NCBI RefSeq assembly: GCF_003006155.1
Contig: NZ_CP023559.1
Location: 2,852,001 to 2,916,000, forward strand
Source: Salinicola tamaricis
GTDB lineage: Bacteria; Pseudomonadota; Gammaproteobacteria; Pseudomonadales; Halomonadaceae
DNA length: 64,000 nucleotides
Direction: 5' to 3'
The notes under the pieces: generated by a model
What the model was told of the DNA's origin: nothing
What the model saw: the letters and a program-made list of their open reading frames with translations, nothing else
The model's database searches: none
Position numbers and translations under genes: made by a program
Shown here: positions 1-11,200 of the stretch, piece after piece
Numbering within the stretch: position 1 is the stretch's first letter
Layout of the letters: each line of letters starts with the position of its first letter

Positions 1-890
1 ATGGCGAGCACGTGGCTGGCGGCATTGACCGTGAACAGGTAATTGCCCACCACCAGCGGGGTCAGGTAGCTCGACTCCTTGCGCTCCCACAGCACCTTGC
101 CGGAGGTCGCTTCGAGGGCCACCAGACGGCCGTTGTAGCTGGTCACGAACAGGCGCCCGTCGCGGGTCAGCACCGGCTGGCCGTCGAGATCGACCAGCTG
201 GTCGACTTCGGTACGGCCCTGGGGCACCGCGACACGCATGTCCCACAGCGGTTGGCCGCTACGGTTGTCGAGGGTCACCAGGCGGCCGTTGGCGAAGCCG
301 GCGAAGGTGACCGGTTCGATGGTCCGCGGGGTACCGGTGCCGCGCAGGGTCAACGCCGGGATCGCGCTGGAGTAGATCCACCGCTCCTGGCCATCGGCTC
401 GGTCGAGGGCGGTCACCGCGCCGTCGACGCTCTGCGCGATCACCAACTGACTGTTGACCTGCGGCGGTGCCAGCACTTCGCTGGAGACCCGCGAACGCCA
501 GGCGATGCTGCCGTCGGTGCGATCCACAGCCAGGACTTCGCCGTTGCGAGTGCCCAGATAGAGGCGGCCGGGGTCGGCGCCAATGCCGCTGGAGATCGGC
601 GTGCCGAGCTCCACTTCCCACTGGGTATCACCGCTGTCGGTATCGATCGCACGCAGATCGCCGGTCTGATCGACGGCGTAGATCGTACCGCCGTCGACCA
701 GCGGGGTCAGCGGGTACTGGGCGCGGCCCAGACCCTCGCCGATGTCCTGACTCCAGCGCTCGTCGAGTTCGACGGTGGCGGGGAAGTCCTTGAGCTCCTT
801 GGGCGGATACTGGGGTTCGACGCTACCGGCGCAGCCGGCCAGCAAGGTCGCGGTCAGCCCCAGGGGCAGCAGTAGGCGGGTCAGTTTCAT
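1..890 (-). CDS. bamB: Outer-membrane assembly lipoprotein BamB (3' end outside window)
   Basis: BamB is the beta-propeller lipoprotein of the BAM complex, which inserts beta-barrel proteins into the outer membrane. The start at 890 gives a lipoprotein signal with lipobox LLAGC (Cys at about residue 20). Repeated PQQ-like blade motifs follow (for example LYLGTRNGEVLAVDRTDG and LFVTSYNGRLVALEATSG). About 296 codons are present and the frame is open to the window edge, so the C-terminal blades are missing. Its ATG overlaps the stop of yfgM as ATGA, which implies translational coupling. The order yfgM-bamB is the standard gammaproteobacterial one. Confidence 0.93.
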   Translation of the reverse strand, partial: MKLTRLLLPLGLTATLLAGCAGSVEPQYPPKELKDFPATVELDERWSQDIGEGLGRAQYPLTPLVDGGTIYAVDQTGDLRAIDTDSGDTQWEVELGTPISSGIGADPGRLYLGTRNGEVLAVDRTDGSIAWRSRVSSEVLAPPQVNSQLVIAQSVDGAVTALDRADGQERWIYSSAIPALTLRGTGTPRTIEPVTFAGFANGRLVTLDNRSGQPLWDMRVAVPQGRTEVDQLVDLDGQPVLTRDGRLFVTSYNGRLVALEATSGKVLWERKESSYLTPLVVGNYLFTVNAASHVLA

Positions 891-1546
891 GGGGTAGCGT
901 CCTCTACACCGAGATCGTCGAGCTTGAGCTGAAGGCCGTAGAGCGTCTGGTCCGACGCCTGCGCCAGGTTCTGCGCTTCCTGATACGCCTGACGGGCGTC
1001 GTCGTTGCGGTCGAGGGCAACGAAGGCATCACCGCGCACCGCCTGGCGCTGCGCCTCGAGCGCTTCGGGGAAGCTTCCGTCGAGGGTCTTCAAGGCGCTG
1101 TCGGCGTCCTTGGCGGCGATCTGCAGGCGCGCCAGTTCGAGCTTTGCCAGCCCCTGCATGTAGGGGCGCTCGCTGTCGGCGATCACCGGTTCGAGCGCCT
1201 TCCGGGCGCGGGCGTCGTCGTTGGCGCCCACCGCCAGCTTGGCCTCGATCAGGCCAGCGAGATCGGCATAGAGCGTGCCGCCGTGATCGCTCTCGAGCTT
1301 GTCGGCCAGCTCGAAGGCCTGGGCGCGCGCCTTGTCATCGATGCTATCGCTGGCGGCGATGGCGATGAGCTGCTGATAGGTCACCGAGGCCTCGGCGGAC
1401 TGATTCTCCTGATGCCGCTGCCAGGCGTGCCAGCCCAGCACCAGCGCCACGGCGACGACGATGCCGACCAGCAGCGCGGTGCCATTGGACTTCCACCACT
1501 CCTTGATCGCATCCAGCTGTTCTTCTTCGCTTCTCAGCTCCGCCAC
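887..1546 (-). CDS. yfgM: YfgM-type ancillary SecYEG translocon subunit
   Basis: 219 residues. A short cytoplasmic N-terminus (SEEEQLDAIKEWWKSNG) precedes one transmembrane helix (TALLVGIVVAVALVLGW, about residues 23-39) and a periplasmic helical TPR-like domain rich in AKLELARLQ-type repeats. YfgM proteins bind SecYEG and pass clients to periplasmic chaperones such as PpiD. It lies between hisS and bamB as in E. coli and overlaps bamB by four bases. The gap of 129 bp to hisS contains no gene. Confidence 0.9.
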   Translation of the reverse strand: MAELRSEEEQLDAIKEWWKSNGTALLVGIVVAVALVLGWHAWQRHQENQSAEASVTYQQLIAIAASDSIDDKARAQAFELADKLESDHGGTLYADLAGLIEAKLAVGANDDARARKALEPVIADSERPYMQGLAKLELARLQIAAKDADSALKTLDGSFPEALEAQRQAVRGDAFVALDRNDDARQAYQEAQNLAQASDQTLYGLQLKLDDLGVEDATP

Positions 1547-1675
1547 GGGCGGTCTCCTTACACTGTGTGACTCGGCGCCCGCTCAATCAGGCGCGCTATC
1601 GATGCCGTCTAGGCTTTTCCTGGGTCGCACGGATGCCGTCTCCGGCGCCGCGGGCACCGGAGACGGCGGCTGGCG

Positions 1676-2965
1676 TCACGCCTCGCCGACGATACGCTCG
1701 GCGAGCCAGGCGATGGCCGCGTCCTGGTCCAGGGTCTGCTGCTCGCCGTCATCGCGCAGCGGCTTGAGAGTCAGACGGCCATGGGCGATCTCGTCCTCGC
1801 CCAGGATCAGCGCGACCCGGGCGCCGCTGCGGTCGGCGCGCCGGATCTGGCTCTTGAAGCTGCCGCCGCCGCAGTGTACCTGAAGGCGCAGCGCCGGCAG
1901 AGTGTCGCGCAGGCGCTCGCCGAGCAGCAGGGCCTGGCGCTCGGCGCCGTCACCCATCGCCAGCAGGTAGGCGTCGACACCGCCCATGGCTTCGTCGGGG
2001 ATCAGTTCCAGGGTCTCCAGCAGCAGCATCAAGCGTTCGAGGCCGATGGCGAAGCCCACCGCCGGCACGGCCTTGCCGCCGAGCTGCTCGACCAGCCCAT
2101 CGTAGCGGCCGCCGCCACACACTGTACCCTGGCTGCCCAGCGCCGTGGTGGTCCACTCGAATACGGTGCGCGAGTAGTAGTCGAGCCCGCGTACCAGGCG
2201 TGGATTGAGACGGTAGCCGATGCCGGCGGCATCCAGGGTCGCCTTGAGCTGCTCGAAGTGCTCGCGCGACTCGTCGTCGAGATGATCGAAGAGCTGCGGG
2301 GCGCCGGCGAGCATCTCGGCCATGTCCGGGTTCTTGGAGTCGAGGATGCGCAGCGGGTTGCTGGTCAGGCGTCGCTGAGAGTCCTCGTCGAGCACCTCGC
2401 GGTGGGCCTCGAAGTAGGCCACCAGCGCCTCGCGGTAGCGCGCCCGGGCCTCGGGCGAGCCGAGCGAATTGAGTTCGAGCGTGACGTATTCGGACATGCC
2501 CAGCTGGCGCCACAGGCGCGCCGACAGCAGGATGATTTCGGCGTCGATATCCGGCCCGGTCATGCCGTAGGCTTCGATACCGATCTGGTGGAACTGGCGG
2601 TAGCGCCCCTTCTGCGGCCGCTCGTAGCGGAACATCGGGCCCATGTACCAGAGCCGCTGGGTCTGGTTGTGCAAAAGGCCGTGCTCCATCGCCGCGCGCA
2701 CCACCGCTGCGGTGTTCTCCGGGCGCAGGGTCAGGCTCTCGCCGTTGCGGTCGTCGAAGGTATACATCTCCTTCTCGACCACATCGGTGGCTTCGCCGAT
2801 CGAGCGCGCGAACAGACCGGTCTGTTCGACGATCGGGGTGCGGATCTCGCGGTAGTCGTAACGCGCCACCAGCGCGCGCAACTGGTGTTCCAGGTACTGC
2901 CACGCGGGCGACTGATCCGGCAGTAGATCGTTCATGCCGCGGATGGCTTGTATCTTGTTGCTCAA
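1676..2965 (-). CDS. hisS: Histidyl-tRNA synthetase
   Basis: 429 residues, normal class II HisRS length. The N-terminal sequence [12 protein letters not shown] is typical. Motif 2 is visible as [19 protein letters not shown], the histidine-specific loop as [15 protein letters not shown], and motif 3 as [13 protein letters not shown]. The C-terminal anticodon-binding domain follows ([15 protein letters not shown] and IALILGEDE-like sequence). It charges tRNA-His in the cytoplasm. It sits between ispG and yfgM in the conserved order and is intact. Confidence 0.97.
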   Translation of the reverse strand: MSNKIQAIRGMNDLLPDQSPAWQYLEHQLRALVARYDYREIRTPIVEQTGLFARSIGEATDVVEKEMYTFDDRNGESLTLRPENTAAVVRAAMEHGLLHNQTQRLWYMGPMFRYERPQKGRYRQFHQIGIEAYGMTGPDIDAEIILLSARLWRQLGMSEYVTLELNSLGSPEARARYREALVAYFEAHREVLDEDSQRRLTSNPLRILDSKNPDMAEMLAGAPQLFDHLDDESREHFEQLKATLDAAGIGYRLNPRLVRGLDYYSRTVFEWTTTALGSQGTVCGGGRYDGLVEQLGGKAVPAVGFAIGLERLMLLLETLELIPDEAMGGVDAYLLAMGDGAERQALLLGERLRDTLPALRLQVHCGGGSFKSQIRRADRSGARVALILGEDEIAHGRLTLKPLRDDGEQQTLDQDAAIAWLAERIVGEA

Positions 2966-3041
2966 CTGACACTCCTGCCTAAAGCAAAGCGCCGCGGACT
3001 CCCGGCCCGCCGGCGCTGGATGGTTCTTCGAGAGAAAGGGG

Positions 3042-4157
3042 TCAGGCCCCGCGGGCGATCACGGCCTCGTCGCGCGCTTCCTTCTCCTTGGCCTTGGCCC
3101 GGATCAGCGCTTCGAGATCGTCGACCAGATGGTCGTTGCGCAGCTTGCTCGCCGGCTTGCCGTCGATATAGACCAGGTTGGCGGGGCTGCCGCCAGTGAG
3201 CCCGATATCGCTCTCCTTGGCCTCGCCCGGGCCGTTGACCACGCAGCCGATCACCGAGACGTCGAGCGGGGTCATGATGTCGTCGAGGCGCTCCTCGAGG
3301 GCATTCATGGTGCCGATCACGTCGAAGTTCTGGCGCGAGCAGCTAGGGCAGGCGATGAAGTTGATGCCCTTCGAACGCAGCCGCAGGCTCTTGAGCATGT
3401 CGTAACCGACCTTGATCTCCTCCACCGGATCGGCGGCCAGCGAGACCCGGATGGTGTCGCCGATGCCATCCATCAGCAGCATGCCCAGGCCGATCGAGGA
3501 CTTGACCGTACCCGAGCGCAGACCGCCCGCCTCGGTAATACCGAGATGCAGCGGCTGCTCGATCTGGGTCGCCAGCTGGCGGTAGGCGGCCACCGCCATG
3601 AACACGTCGCTGGCCTTGACGCTGACCTTGAAGTCGGGGAAGTCGAGGCGATCGAGGTGGTCGATATGGCGCATGGCGGATTCGACCAGCGCTTCCGGCG
3701 TCGGTTCGCCGTATTTCTTTTGCAGATCCTTCTCCAGCGAGCCGGCGTTGACTCCGATACGGATCGGAATGCCGTGATGGCGCGCGGCGTCGACCACCGC
3801 ACGCACTCGCTCTTCGCGGCCGATGTTGCCGGGATTGATGCGTAGACAGTCGACGCCCAGTTCGGCCACGCGCAGGGCGATCTTGTAGTCGAAGTGGATG
3901 TCGGCGACCAGCGGCACGCTGACCCGACGCTTGATCTTGCCGAACGCTTCGGCGGCATCCATATCCGGTACCGAGACGCGCACGATATCGGCGCCGGCCA
4001 CCTGCAGGCGCTCGATCTGTGCGACCGTGGCATCGACATCGAGCGTGTCGGTGTTGGTCATGCTCTGCACGGAGATGGGGGCGCCGCCGCCGACGGCGAC
4101 GTTGCCGACATGGATCTGACGCGAGAGGCGGCGGGTGATCGGAGAGTGCATGTGCAT
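3042..4157 (-). CDS. ispG: 4-hydroxy-3-methylbut-2-enyl diphosphate synthase (flavodoxin)
   Basis: 371 residues from the ATG at 4157 (M-H-M-H; an alternative start is 4151), matching the usual length of about 372. The open frame extends further upstream but only as rodZ shadow. IspG converts MEcPP to HMBPP in the MEP isoprenoid pathway using a [4Fe-4S] cluster. Cluster cysteines are visible in [11 protein letters not shown] and [18 protein letters not shown] near the C-terminus. The N-terminal TIM barrel begins [15 protein letters not shown]. It starts 8 bp after the rodZ stop, so the two are probably co-transcribed. Confidence 0.97.
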   Translation of the reverse strand: MHMHSPITRRLSRQIHVGNVAVGGGAPISVQSMTNTDTLDVDATVAQIERLQVAGADIVRVSVPDMDAAEAFGKIKRRVSVPLVADIHFDYKIALRVAELGVDCLRINPGNIGREERVRAVVDAARHHGIPIRIGVNAGSLEKDLQKKYGEPTPEALVESAMRHIDHLDRLDFPDFKVSVKASDVFMAVAAYRQLATQIEQPLHLGITEAGGLRSGTVKSSIGLGMLLMDGIGDTIRVSLAADPVEEIKVGYDMLKSLRLRSKGINFIACPSCSRQNFDVIGTMNALEERLDDIMTPLDVSVIGCVVNGPGEAKESDIGLTGGSPANLVYIDGKPASKLRNDHLVDDLEALIRAKAKEKEARDEAVIARGA

Positions 4158-4165
4158 GTTGCTTC

Positions 4166-5236
4166 TCAGTCTCCCAGCGTGAAGCGGGCGACGTTGTTGC
4201 CGCCGGTGTATTGGCCAAGGTCGACCGTCTGGCCGCGGTAGCGCAGCGAGACACCGCTGGCGTTGCCGATGGTCAGACGGAAGGGCGGTTTGCCGCGGGC
4301 AGTCGCCTGACTGCCGGCGGACTGCAGACCGCTGAAGATGCGCTTGTCGGTGGCGTCGTAGATCTCGGTCCACGACTGCTCGTTGAAGGTCAGTGCGAGC
4401 GTATTGACGTCGGCACTGGGTGTGCTTTGGGCGCTCTCGTCACTGGACGCCGCGGCGGTCTCGGCACTCTGGCCCGCAGCGCCTTGATCGGCAGTGCCTT
4501 GGGCGTCTGCACCAGCGCTCGCGCTGCCTTGGGGGGCAGCGGTCTGGGCGCTGGTGGCGACGGACTGGGCCTCGCGCTCGTCGGCTGCCGGTGTCGCGCT
4601 GTCGCTGGCCGGCGCGGCAGTGGCATCGCCACCGACGGCGGCGTTATCGGCGGCCGGGGTGTCGGCAGCCGTGGGCATCGGCGGCAGCGCGGTATCACTG
4701 TTGGGTGCGAGCTGGGTGCCGGTATCGGCGGCCGGCGCCGCGTCGCTCGTGCCGTCGAGGGAGTCGACCGCGATCGGGGAATCGTCACTGCCGCCACCGA
4801 ACAGATCGTTGCCCTCGCGGCTCTGCCACCACAGCAGGGTGAGACCGATCAGCCCGACGATCACCAGCAGGGTGAACAGTCGGAAGATCCAGGCCCCGAC
4901 CCGTGACGGTGGCCGCGTGGTGTTCACCGGCGAGAGCTTGCGCTCGATATCGGACTGGCCGTGGGCGGCGTTGTAGGCGCTCACCACCTGGCGCTCGTTC
5001 ATACCCAGCAGACGCGCGTAGGCGCGCACGTAGCCACGGCGGTAGGCGGCGATGGGCACCTGCTCGAAGTTGTCCTGCTCGAGCCCTTCGACCACGCTGG
5101 GGCGCAGGTTGAGCTGCAGCGCCACCTCGTCGAGGCTGAGGCCCTGACGTTCACGTTCTGCCCGCAGCATCTCGCCGGCGGACTCGGCGTGGGTGCTGCG
5201 CTCGCTCTCTTGCTGCTGTTCGTCGATGGCGCTCAT
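4166..5236 (-). CDS. rodZ: RodZ-like cytoskeletal protein
   Basis: 356 residues. The N-terminal HTH_25 domain is [20 protein letters not shown] through [11 protein letters not shown] transmembrane helix ([21 protein letters not shown]) lies near residue 120-140. A long Ala/Asp/Ser/Thr-rich periplasmic linker follows, then a C-terminal DUF4115 domain ([20 protein letters not shown]). RodZ anchors MreB and helps set rod shape. The linker is low complexity and typical for the family. It lies between pilW and ispG in the usual order. Confidence 0.92.
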   Translation of the reverse strand: MSAIDEQQQESERSTHAESAGEMLRAERERQGLSLDEVALQLNLRPSVVEGLEQDNFEQVPIAAYRRGYVRAYARLLGMNERQVVSAYNAAHGQSDIERKLSPVNTTRPPSRVGAWIFRLFTLLVIVGLIGLTLLWWQSREGNDLFGGGSDDSPIAVDSLDGTSDAAPAADTGTQLAPNSDTALPPMPTAADTPAADNAAVGGDATAAPASDSATPAADEREAQSVATSAQTAAPQGSASAGADAQGTADQGAAGQSAETAAASSDESAQSTPSADVNTLALTFNEQSWTEIYDATDKRIFSGLQSAGSQATARGKPPFRLTIGNASGVSLRYRGQTVDLGQYTGGNNVARFTLGD

Positions 5237-5273
5237 GCGCGAAAATCCTTCTGCATTCTAGGGTCCATGCGCC

Positions 5274-6011
5274 TCAGGAACCGCCCAGCTGTTGACGGTA
5301 GAAGGCCGCCCGCGCCGAATCGCCCTGGGCGCTGGCGATGTCGCTCGCCAGGCGCAGGCTCTCGGGGCTGGTGCCGGCCACGGTGAAGTAACGCTGCAAG
5401 CGTTCCCAGGCGCGTTCGTTATTACCCTGCGTATGATCGATGCGTGCCAGGGCAAGCAGGCTGCGCGCGTTGCGCGGATCGATGTCCAGCGCGCGACGAT
5501 AGCTCGCCTGCGCCGCCTGGGCATCGCCCGTCATGTCCTGGCACTGGCCCAGATTCGCGAACAGCTGGGCGCGTTTGGTATAGGTGATGTCGCGGCTCGC
5601 CAGCGTTAGTTGCTGACACGCCTGCGCATAGCGCTCGCGCTGATAGAGCAGCGCGGCGTAGTTGTTGCGGATACGGGTGGCGTCGGGCGCCGCCGCCAGC
5701 GCGCGCTCGAAGAAGCGCGCGGCGAGGTCGAGTTCACGCTGGCGCTGATAGAGCAGCGCCAGACCCTCCAGCGCCTCGGCGTCACGCGCATCGAGTTTCA
5801 GCGCGTGTTCCAAAGCCTGCTGGGCGCGGGGCAGGTTGTTCTCGGCCAGATACGCCTTGCCCAGGCGGGTGTAGGCGGCGGCCGCGTCGCTCTTGCTCTC
5901 GGCGCGCGGCGCATTGGAGGCCACCGGGGTGGCGCAGCCGTTGATCAGGCACGCCAGGCCCACGGCGATAGCGACAGCGCGTACCGGTGGTGGACAGAAT
6001 TGGCGGCTCAT
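5274..6011 (-). CDS. pilW: Type IV pilus biogenesis/stability lipoprotein PilW (PilF)
   Basis: 245 residues. The lipoprotein signal ends in CLINGC (Cys about residue 26). At least four TPR units follow, for example YTRLGKAYLAENNLPRAQQA and ALLYQRERYAQACQQL. This lipoprotein helps the PilQ secretin assemble. The position between rlmN and rodZ is the conserved one. Co-directional with its neighbours. Confidence 0.9.
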   Translation of the reverse strand: MSRQFCPPPVRAVAIAVGLACLINGCATPVASNAPRAESKSDAAAAYTRLGKAYLAENNLPRAQQALEHALKLDARDAEALEGLALLYQRQRELDLAARFFERALAAAPDATRIRNNYAALLYQRERYAQACQQLTLASRDITYTKRAQLFANLGQCQDMTGDAQAAQASYRRALDIDPRNARSLLALARIDHTQGNNERAWERLQRYFTVAGTSPESLRLASDIASAQGDSARAAFYRQQLGGS

Positions 6012-6171
6012 TGACGGCTCTCCCGCAGCTCGGACACGCGTTGCGTGCTGGCCTTGTTCCGAACGGCTGAAAACAAAGCGGTTTTGGGGCTCCCATCAAA
6101 GCGCCGCACCGGATCGAAGTCAAGGCGGCGAGAGTACGATCGGCACCGGATGGGGACGCAGCGGAACCGAT

Positions 6172-7304
<1,133 letters not shown>

Positions 7305-7350
7305 GGCAACGGGACCGGCTCGAGAATGGCGGGGTGTCCGGGGGACGTGG

Positions 7351-7380
7351 GCGACGACCGGCCGCAGCGGCCGGTCGTCG
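7351..7380 (-). terminator. Hairpin downstream of ndk
   Basis: A perfect GC-rich inverted repeat (CGACGACCGGCCG / CGGCCGGTCGTCG, 4-nt loop) begins a few bases after the ndk stop on the minus strand. There is no clear T-run, so it may be an RNA-stabilising hairpin rather than an intrinsic terminator. Confidence 0.5.
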
Positions 7381-7386
7381 GGCAAA

Positions 7387-7815
7387 TCAGCCGCGCGGGC
7401 AGATGTCGCTCTCTTCGAAGAAGTAGCTGATTTCGCGCGCGGCGGATTCGGCGGCGTCGGAGCCGTGTACCGCGTTGGCGTCGATGGAGGTGGCGAAGTC
7501 GGCGCGGATGGTGCCCGGCTCGGCTTCTTTCGGGTTGGTGGCACCCATCAGCTCGCGGTTCTTGGCCACGGCGCCTTCACCTTCGAGGACCTGGACCATG
7601 ACCGGACCGGAGGTCATGAACGCGACCAGGTCGGCAAAGAAACCGCGCTCTTTGTGCTCGGCGTAGAAGCCTTCCGCCTGCGCCTGGGAAAGGTGCAGCA
7701 TCTTGGCTGCGACGATGCGCAGGCCGGCTTTCTCGAAACGGCTGTAGATGTCGCCAATCGCGTTCTTGGCAACGGCATCGGGCTTGATGATGGACAGCGT
7801 GCGCTCGGTAGCCAT
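7387..7815 (-). CDS. ndk: Nucleoside diphosphate kinase
   Basis: 142 residues from the ATG at 7815, preceded by AGGAG. The frame is open further upstream, but only this start gives the family N-terminus [15 protein letters not shown]. The phosphorylated His lies in [12 protein letters not shown]. The enzyme balances NTP pools. The order isc genes-ndk-rlmN is conserved in gammaproteobacteria. GC-rich hairpins lie on both sides. Confidence 0.97.
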   Translation of the reverse strand: MATERTLSIIKPDAVAKNAIGDIYSRFEKAGLRIVAAKMLHLSQAQAEGFYAEHKERGFFADLVAFMTSGPVMVQVLEGEGAVAKNRELMGATNPKEAEPGTIRADFATSIDANAVHGSDAAESAAREISYFFEESDICPRG

Positions 7816-7893
7816 GAGTTCGGTCTCCTGATCAGTAGAGAAAGATGGAACCGGCCGCGATGGCGGCCGGGTATCCGGTTGGGATAGATGAAA

Positions 7894-7920
7894 CGACGCG
7901 CCACCGGAGTGGCGCGTCGT
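7894..7920 (-). terminator. Hairpin between iscA and ndk
   Basis: Inverted repeat ACGACGCGCCAC / GTGGCGCGTCGT with a 4-nt loop, followed on the minus strand by a weak T-tract (GTTTC). It probably attenuates or terminates the isc transcript before ndk. A second GC-rich hairpin at about 7846-7870 lies in the ndk leader. Confidence 0.5.
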
Positions 7921-8036
7921 CGAAAACGGCTTCGGCCAGGCGCTTTCTACCTCGATACTCTGGGAGAAGGGGCCGAAAAATCGCGCCATTGTAGCCTAAG
8001 CATCCGAGGGACGCACCCCGGCTGCCCGCTGCTGTC

Positions 8037-8098
8037 AGACGTTGAAGCTTCCGTTCAGACGCTGAAGCTTCCGTTCAGACGCTGAAGCTCTCGCCGCA
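8037..8098. repeat. About 21-bp tandem repeat made from the end of iscA
   Basis: Three near-identical units of about 21 bp (CAGACGYTGAAGCTTCCGTT-like) lie head to tail. The unit nearest iscA encodes its last residues and stop (SFSV*), and the other two lie past the stop. The pattern fits slippage duplication of the 3' end of the gene. Confidence 0.85.
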
Positions 8099-8401
8099 AC
8101 CGCACTCGTCGGTGACGTTGGGGTTGTTGAAGCGGAAGAAGCGGTTGAGCCCTTCGTTGACGTAGTCGACCTCGGTGCCATCGAGGATCGCCAGCGCCTC
8201 GCGGTCGACCAGCACCTTGACCCCGCGCTCCTCGAAGGCGATCTCGTCGTCGCGCGCTTCGTCAGCGATATCGAGGACGTAGCTGTAGCCGGAGCAGCCG
8301 CTCGGCTTGACCGCCACCCGCAGCCCCAGGCCGCTGCCGCGTTCGGCGAGCACGTGGCGGATCTGATTGGCGGCGGCTTCACTGATGCTGATGCTTTGCA
8401 T
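8075..8401 (-). CDS. iscA: A-type iron-sulfur carrier protein IscA
   Basis: 108 residues from the ATG at 8401. It has the three conserved cysteines of A-type carriers, in KPSGCSGYSY and DECGCGESF. The protein holds or relays Fe-S clusters to apoproteins. It begins 26 bp after iscS, the place iscU would normally occupy. The last codons are tandemly triplicated downstream. The start is chosen because upstream in-frame sequence is iscS shadow. Confidence 0.92.
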   Translation of the reverse strand: MQSISISEAAANQIRHVLAERGSGLGLRVAVKPSGCSGYSYVLDIADEARDDEIAFEERGVKVLVDREALAILDGTEVDYVNEGLNRFFRFNNPNVTDECGCGESFSV

Positions 8402-8427
8402 GGCTGTCTCTCCCTGCTCGTGGCGAG

Positions 8428-9616
8428 TCAATGGCTCGCCTCGCGTTGATGCATGGCGGCACTGGCCGGTCGGCGCAGGCCGTCTAGCGCGCGGCGGATC
8501 TCCACCACGGCGTTGTCTATGTCGTCGGCGCGGGTGAAGCGGCCGAAGCTGAAACGGATCGATGCCAGCGCCTGGGCGTGGGGCACGCCGATCCCCTTGA
8601 GCACGTAGGATGGGTCGACGCTGGCGGAGTTGCAGGCCGAGCCGGTGGAGACCGCGAGCCCGCGCAGGGCCATCAGCAGCGACTCGCCGTCGACCCCATC
8701 GAAGGCGAGATTGACGATATTGGGCACGCTGTGCGCCGCCGGCGAGTGGTTGTGAATGCCCGAACAGGGCGCCAGCCCGTCGAGAAAGCGCTGGCGCGCA
8801 GCTCGCGCAGGCGGGCGTCGTCCCGCTCGCGCTCGTCCAGGGCCAGCGTAAAGGCCGCGCCCATGCCGACGATCTGATGGGTGGGCAGGGTGCCGGAGCG
8901 CATGCCGCGCTCATGCCCGCCGCCGTGGATCAGCGCCTCCACGCGCAGGTTTGGGTCGCGGCGTACGTAGAGCGCGCCGATCCCCTTGGGGCCGTAGGCC
9001 TTGTGCGCCGACAGCGACATCAGGTCGACCCCCATGGCGGTGACGTCGAGCGCCAGGCGCCCCGCGGCCTGGGCCGCATCGCTGTGGAAGAACGCGCCGT
9101 GGGCGTGGGCGACTTCGGCCAGGGCGGCGATATCGTTGATGCTGCCGAGCTCGTTGTTGACCGCCATCAGCGACACCAGCACGGTGTCGTCGCGCATCGC
9201 CTCGCGTAGCGCCTGCGGGGTGATCAGGCCTTCGCGGGTCGGGGTCAGCCAGGTGACCTCGAAACCCTCGGCCTCCAGCGCCTTGGCCGTGTCGACCACC
9301 GCCTTGTGTTCGATGATCGAGGTGACCAGATGGCGGCCGCGGGCGCGGTTGGCGCGCATCAGGCCGGTCAGGGCCAGGTTGTCGGCCTCGTGGCGCCGGA
9401 GGTCCAGACGATCTCGCGCGGATCGGCGCCGATCAGGTCGGCGACCTGGCGGCGGGCCTGTTCCACCGCCTGCTCCGCCAGCCAGCCCGGCATATGGCTG
9501 CGCGAGGCGGGGTTGGCGTAGACCCCGTCGAGCGTCAGATGACGCATCATCTGCTCGACCACGCGGGGGTCGGCAGGGGTGGTGGCGGCATAGTCGAGAT
9601 AGATGGGGGCGCTCAT
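8428..9616 (-). CDS. iscS: Cysteine desulfurase IscS (two frameshifts in this assembly)
   Basis: A PLP enzyme that delivers sulfur from cysteine for Fe-S clusters and tRNA thiolation. The ATG at 9616 opens [20 protein letters not shown]. The frame breaks at about 9391 (SGAT then EADNLAL) and again at about 8790. The PLP lysine is in [18 protein letters not shown], and the sulfur-carrying Cys loop is in [19 protein letters not shown]-like sequence of the last segment. Rejoined, the protein is about 395 residues and normal. Both breaks are single-base, so I treat the gene as functional. Confidence 0.9.
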
Positions 9617-9729
9617 GGCACTGCGAATCCCTAGGGTCGGTCGAGGGGCGCGACGTCTTTTCCAATCAACGCCTGTCTAAAGCAAGGTGCCTCTAAAACA
9701 TAAAGGTGCCTCTAAAACATCATAGCTGC

Positions 9730-10217
9730 TCAGTGCGACGAAACCGTGATCGTCGCCGGATCGTCCTGGCGCGAGGCTGGCGTCTGCCGCTGGCGCTCGG
9801 CGATCACCCGCACCTCCTCGCGGCGCACCAGCTCCTGCAGCGTGATATCGCGCTGAGAAAGCGCTGGATCTCGTCGGAGAGATCGCACCATAGATGGTGG
9901 GTGATGCACTTGCTGCCCTGCTGGCAGTCGGCCTGGCCGTGGCAGCGGGTGGCGTCCACCGACTCGTTGACGGCGTCGATCACCCCGGCGACCGAGATCG
10001 CCTCGGAGGCACGCGCCAGCCGATAGCCGCCGCCCGGGCCACGCACGCTGGTCACCAGTTGCGCCCGGCGCAGGCGCGCGAACAGCTGCTCGAGATAAGA
10101 GAGCGAAATGCCCTGGCGCTTGGAGATATCGGCCAGGCATACCGGTCCCTGATCGGCGTTGAGCGCCAGATCGAGCATGGCGGTGACGGCGTAGCGGCCC
10201 TTGGTGGTCAAACGCAT
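9730..10217 (-). CDS. iscR: Rrf2-family regulator IscR (frameshift near the end)
   Basis: A winged-helix repressor that senses Fe-S status. The start at 10217 gives [19 protein letters not shown], and the upstream open frame is not family-like. The cluster ligands are [13 protein letters not shown] followed by ITHHLW, matching IscR Cys92/98/104 and His107. A frame break at about 9860 separates the last part ([17 protein letters not shown]). The C-terminal tail ends at 9730. It heads the shortened isc operon and has an IscR-like promoter upstream. Confidence 0.9.
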
Positions 10218-10251
10218 CGGCGGAGTCGGCGGTCGCTGCAAAGATGCCGGC

Positions 10252-10280
10252 ATTATGGAAAACCCGAGTAGAACGGTCAA
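10252..10280 (-). promoter_or_regulatory. iscR promoter with IscR type-1-like operator
   Basis: On the minus strand, TTGACC (10280-10275), a 17-bp spacer and CATAAT (10257-10252) make a good sigma-70 promoter. The spacer begins GTTCTACTCGGGT. TTGACC...TACTCGGG resembles the IscR type 1 site over the E. coli iscR promoter (from memory), which would allow the usual negative autoregulation. Confidence 0.65.
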
Positions 10281-10338
10281 CCATTCCCCGCAGCGCCGCA
10301 CCGCCCCGGCATCTATCGTGTTGAGGCCGCCGGCCTGC

Positions 10339-11133
10339 TCACTCGCCGTCGCGATTTGGAGATGGCGCGATCTCGCGCAGGCGCTTGTCCATGGTGCCGA
10401 GGATGCCGCGCAGGATGTTCATCTCCATGCTGTCGAGATGCGCGCGCAGGAACAGCCGGCGCAGACGGGCCATGAGCTGGCGCGGGTTCTCCGGGTCGTG
10501 GAATTCCAGCGTGGTCAGGGTGCGTTCCAGATGGGCGAAGAAACGCTCCATGTCGGCGTGGCTGGCCGGCGGGTTGTCCCAGGCCACGCCGAACGGCTGG
10601 GCGGTTTCGTCATCCGCGCCCGGGGCCGGCTCGCTGGCGCCGAGCCACGCCTGACGGCACTCGTAGGCCAGCACCTGCACCGCCGCGGCGAGGTTGAGCG
10701 AGCTGAAGTCGGGGTTGGTGGGGATGTGCACGTGGCGATGGCAGCGCTGTAGCTCGGCATTGGTGAGCCCGGTATCCTCGCGGCCGAACACCAGCGCGAC
10801 CCGGCTCTGGCGTGGTGCCAGCGCCGCGGGCAGGCTCTCCGCCAGGGCCCGCGGGCCGATCAGCGGCCAGGGGAGATGGCGCGAGCGCGCGCTGGCACCC
10901 ACCACCAGGGTGCAGTCGGCGACCGCCTCTTCGAGCTGGTCGTGGACGCGGGCGCCTTCCACCAGTGCGTTGGCGCCGGAGGCGCGGGAGTAGGCCTCGC
11001 GATCCTGGGGGTCGCAGCGCGGCGCCACCAGCGCCAGGTCGTCGAGCCCCATGTTGCGCATGGCGCGGGCGGCCCCGCCGATATTGCCGGGGTGGCTGGT
11101 GCCGATCAAAACGATACGAATACGGTCGAGCAT
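10339..11133 (-). CDS. trmJ: tRNA (cytidine/uridine-2'-O-)-methyltransferase TrmJ
   Basis: A SPOUT methyltransferase acting on position 32 of tRNAs. The start at 11133 ([20 protein letters not shown]) fits the family. The frame stays open to 11265 through a 15-bp minisatellite coding for LLDTP-type pentads, which is not part of TrmJ. SPOUT motifs are [26 protein letters not shown] and [16 protein letters not shown]. It is divergent from suhB, as in E. coli, and upstream of iscR. Confidence 0.93.
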   Translation of the reverse strand: MLDRIRIVLIGTSHPGNIGGAARAMRNMGLDDLALVAPRCDPQDREAYSRASGANALVEGARVHDQLEEAVADCTLVVGASARSRHLPWPLIGPRALAESLPAALAPRQSRVALVFGREDTGLTNAELQRCHRHVHIPTNPDFSSLNLAAAVQVLAYECRQAWLGASEPAPGADDETAQPFGVAWDNPPASHADMERFFAHLERTLTTLEFHDPENPRQLMARLRRLFLRAHLDSMEMNILRGILGTMDKRLREIAPSPNRDGE

Positions 11134-11140
11134 GCTGGAG

Positions 11141-11200
11141 GTGTCGAACGTTGGTGTGTCGAACATGGGTGTGTCGAGCCTGGGGGTGTCGAGAAGCGGG
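11141..11200. repeat. 15-bp minisatellite, four copies, before trmJ
   Basis: Units at 11141, 11156, 11171 and 11186 start GTGTCGA and diverge in the second half. Read on the minus strand in the trmJ frame it encodes (x-x-D-T-P)n and sits between the trmJ start and an in-frame ATG at 11265. It lies in the trmJ leader, so copy number could change the 5'UTR or add an N-terminal extension. Confidence 0.9.

Noticed and set aside
12-875. Long plus-strand ORF over the first 0.9 kb
   Set aside because: Shadow of bamB, whose minus-strand frame has a lipobox and propeller repeats.
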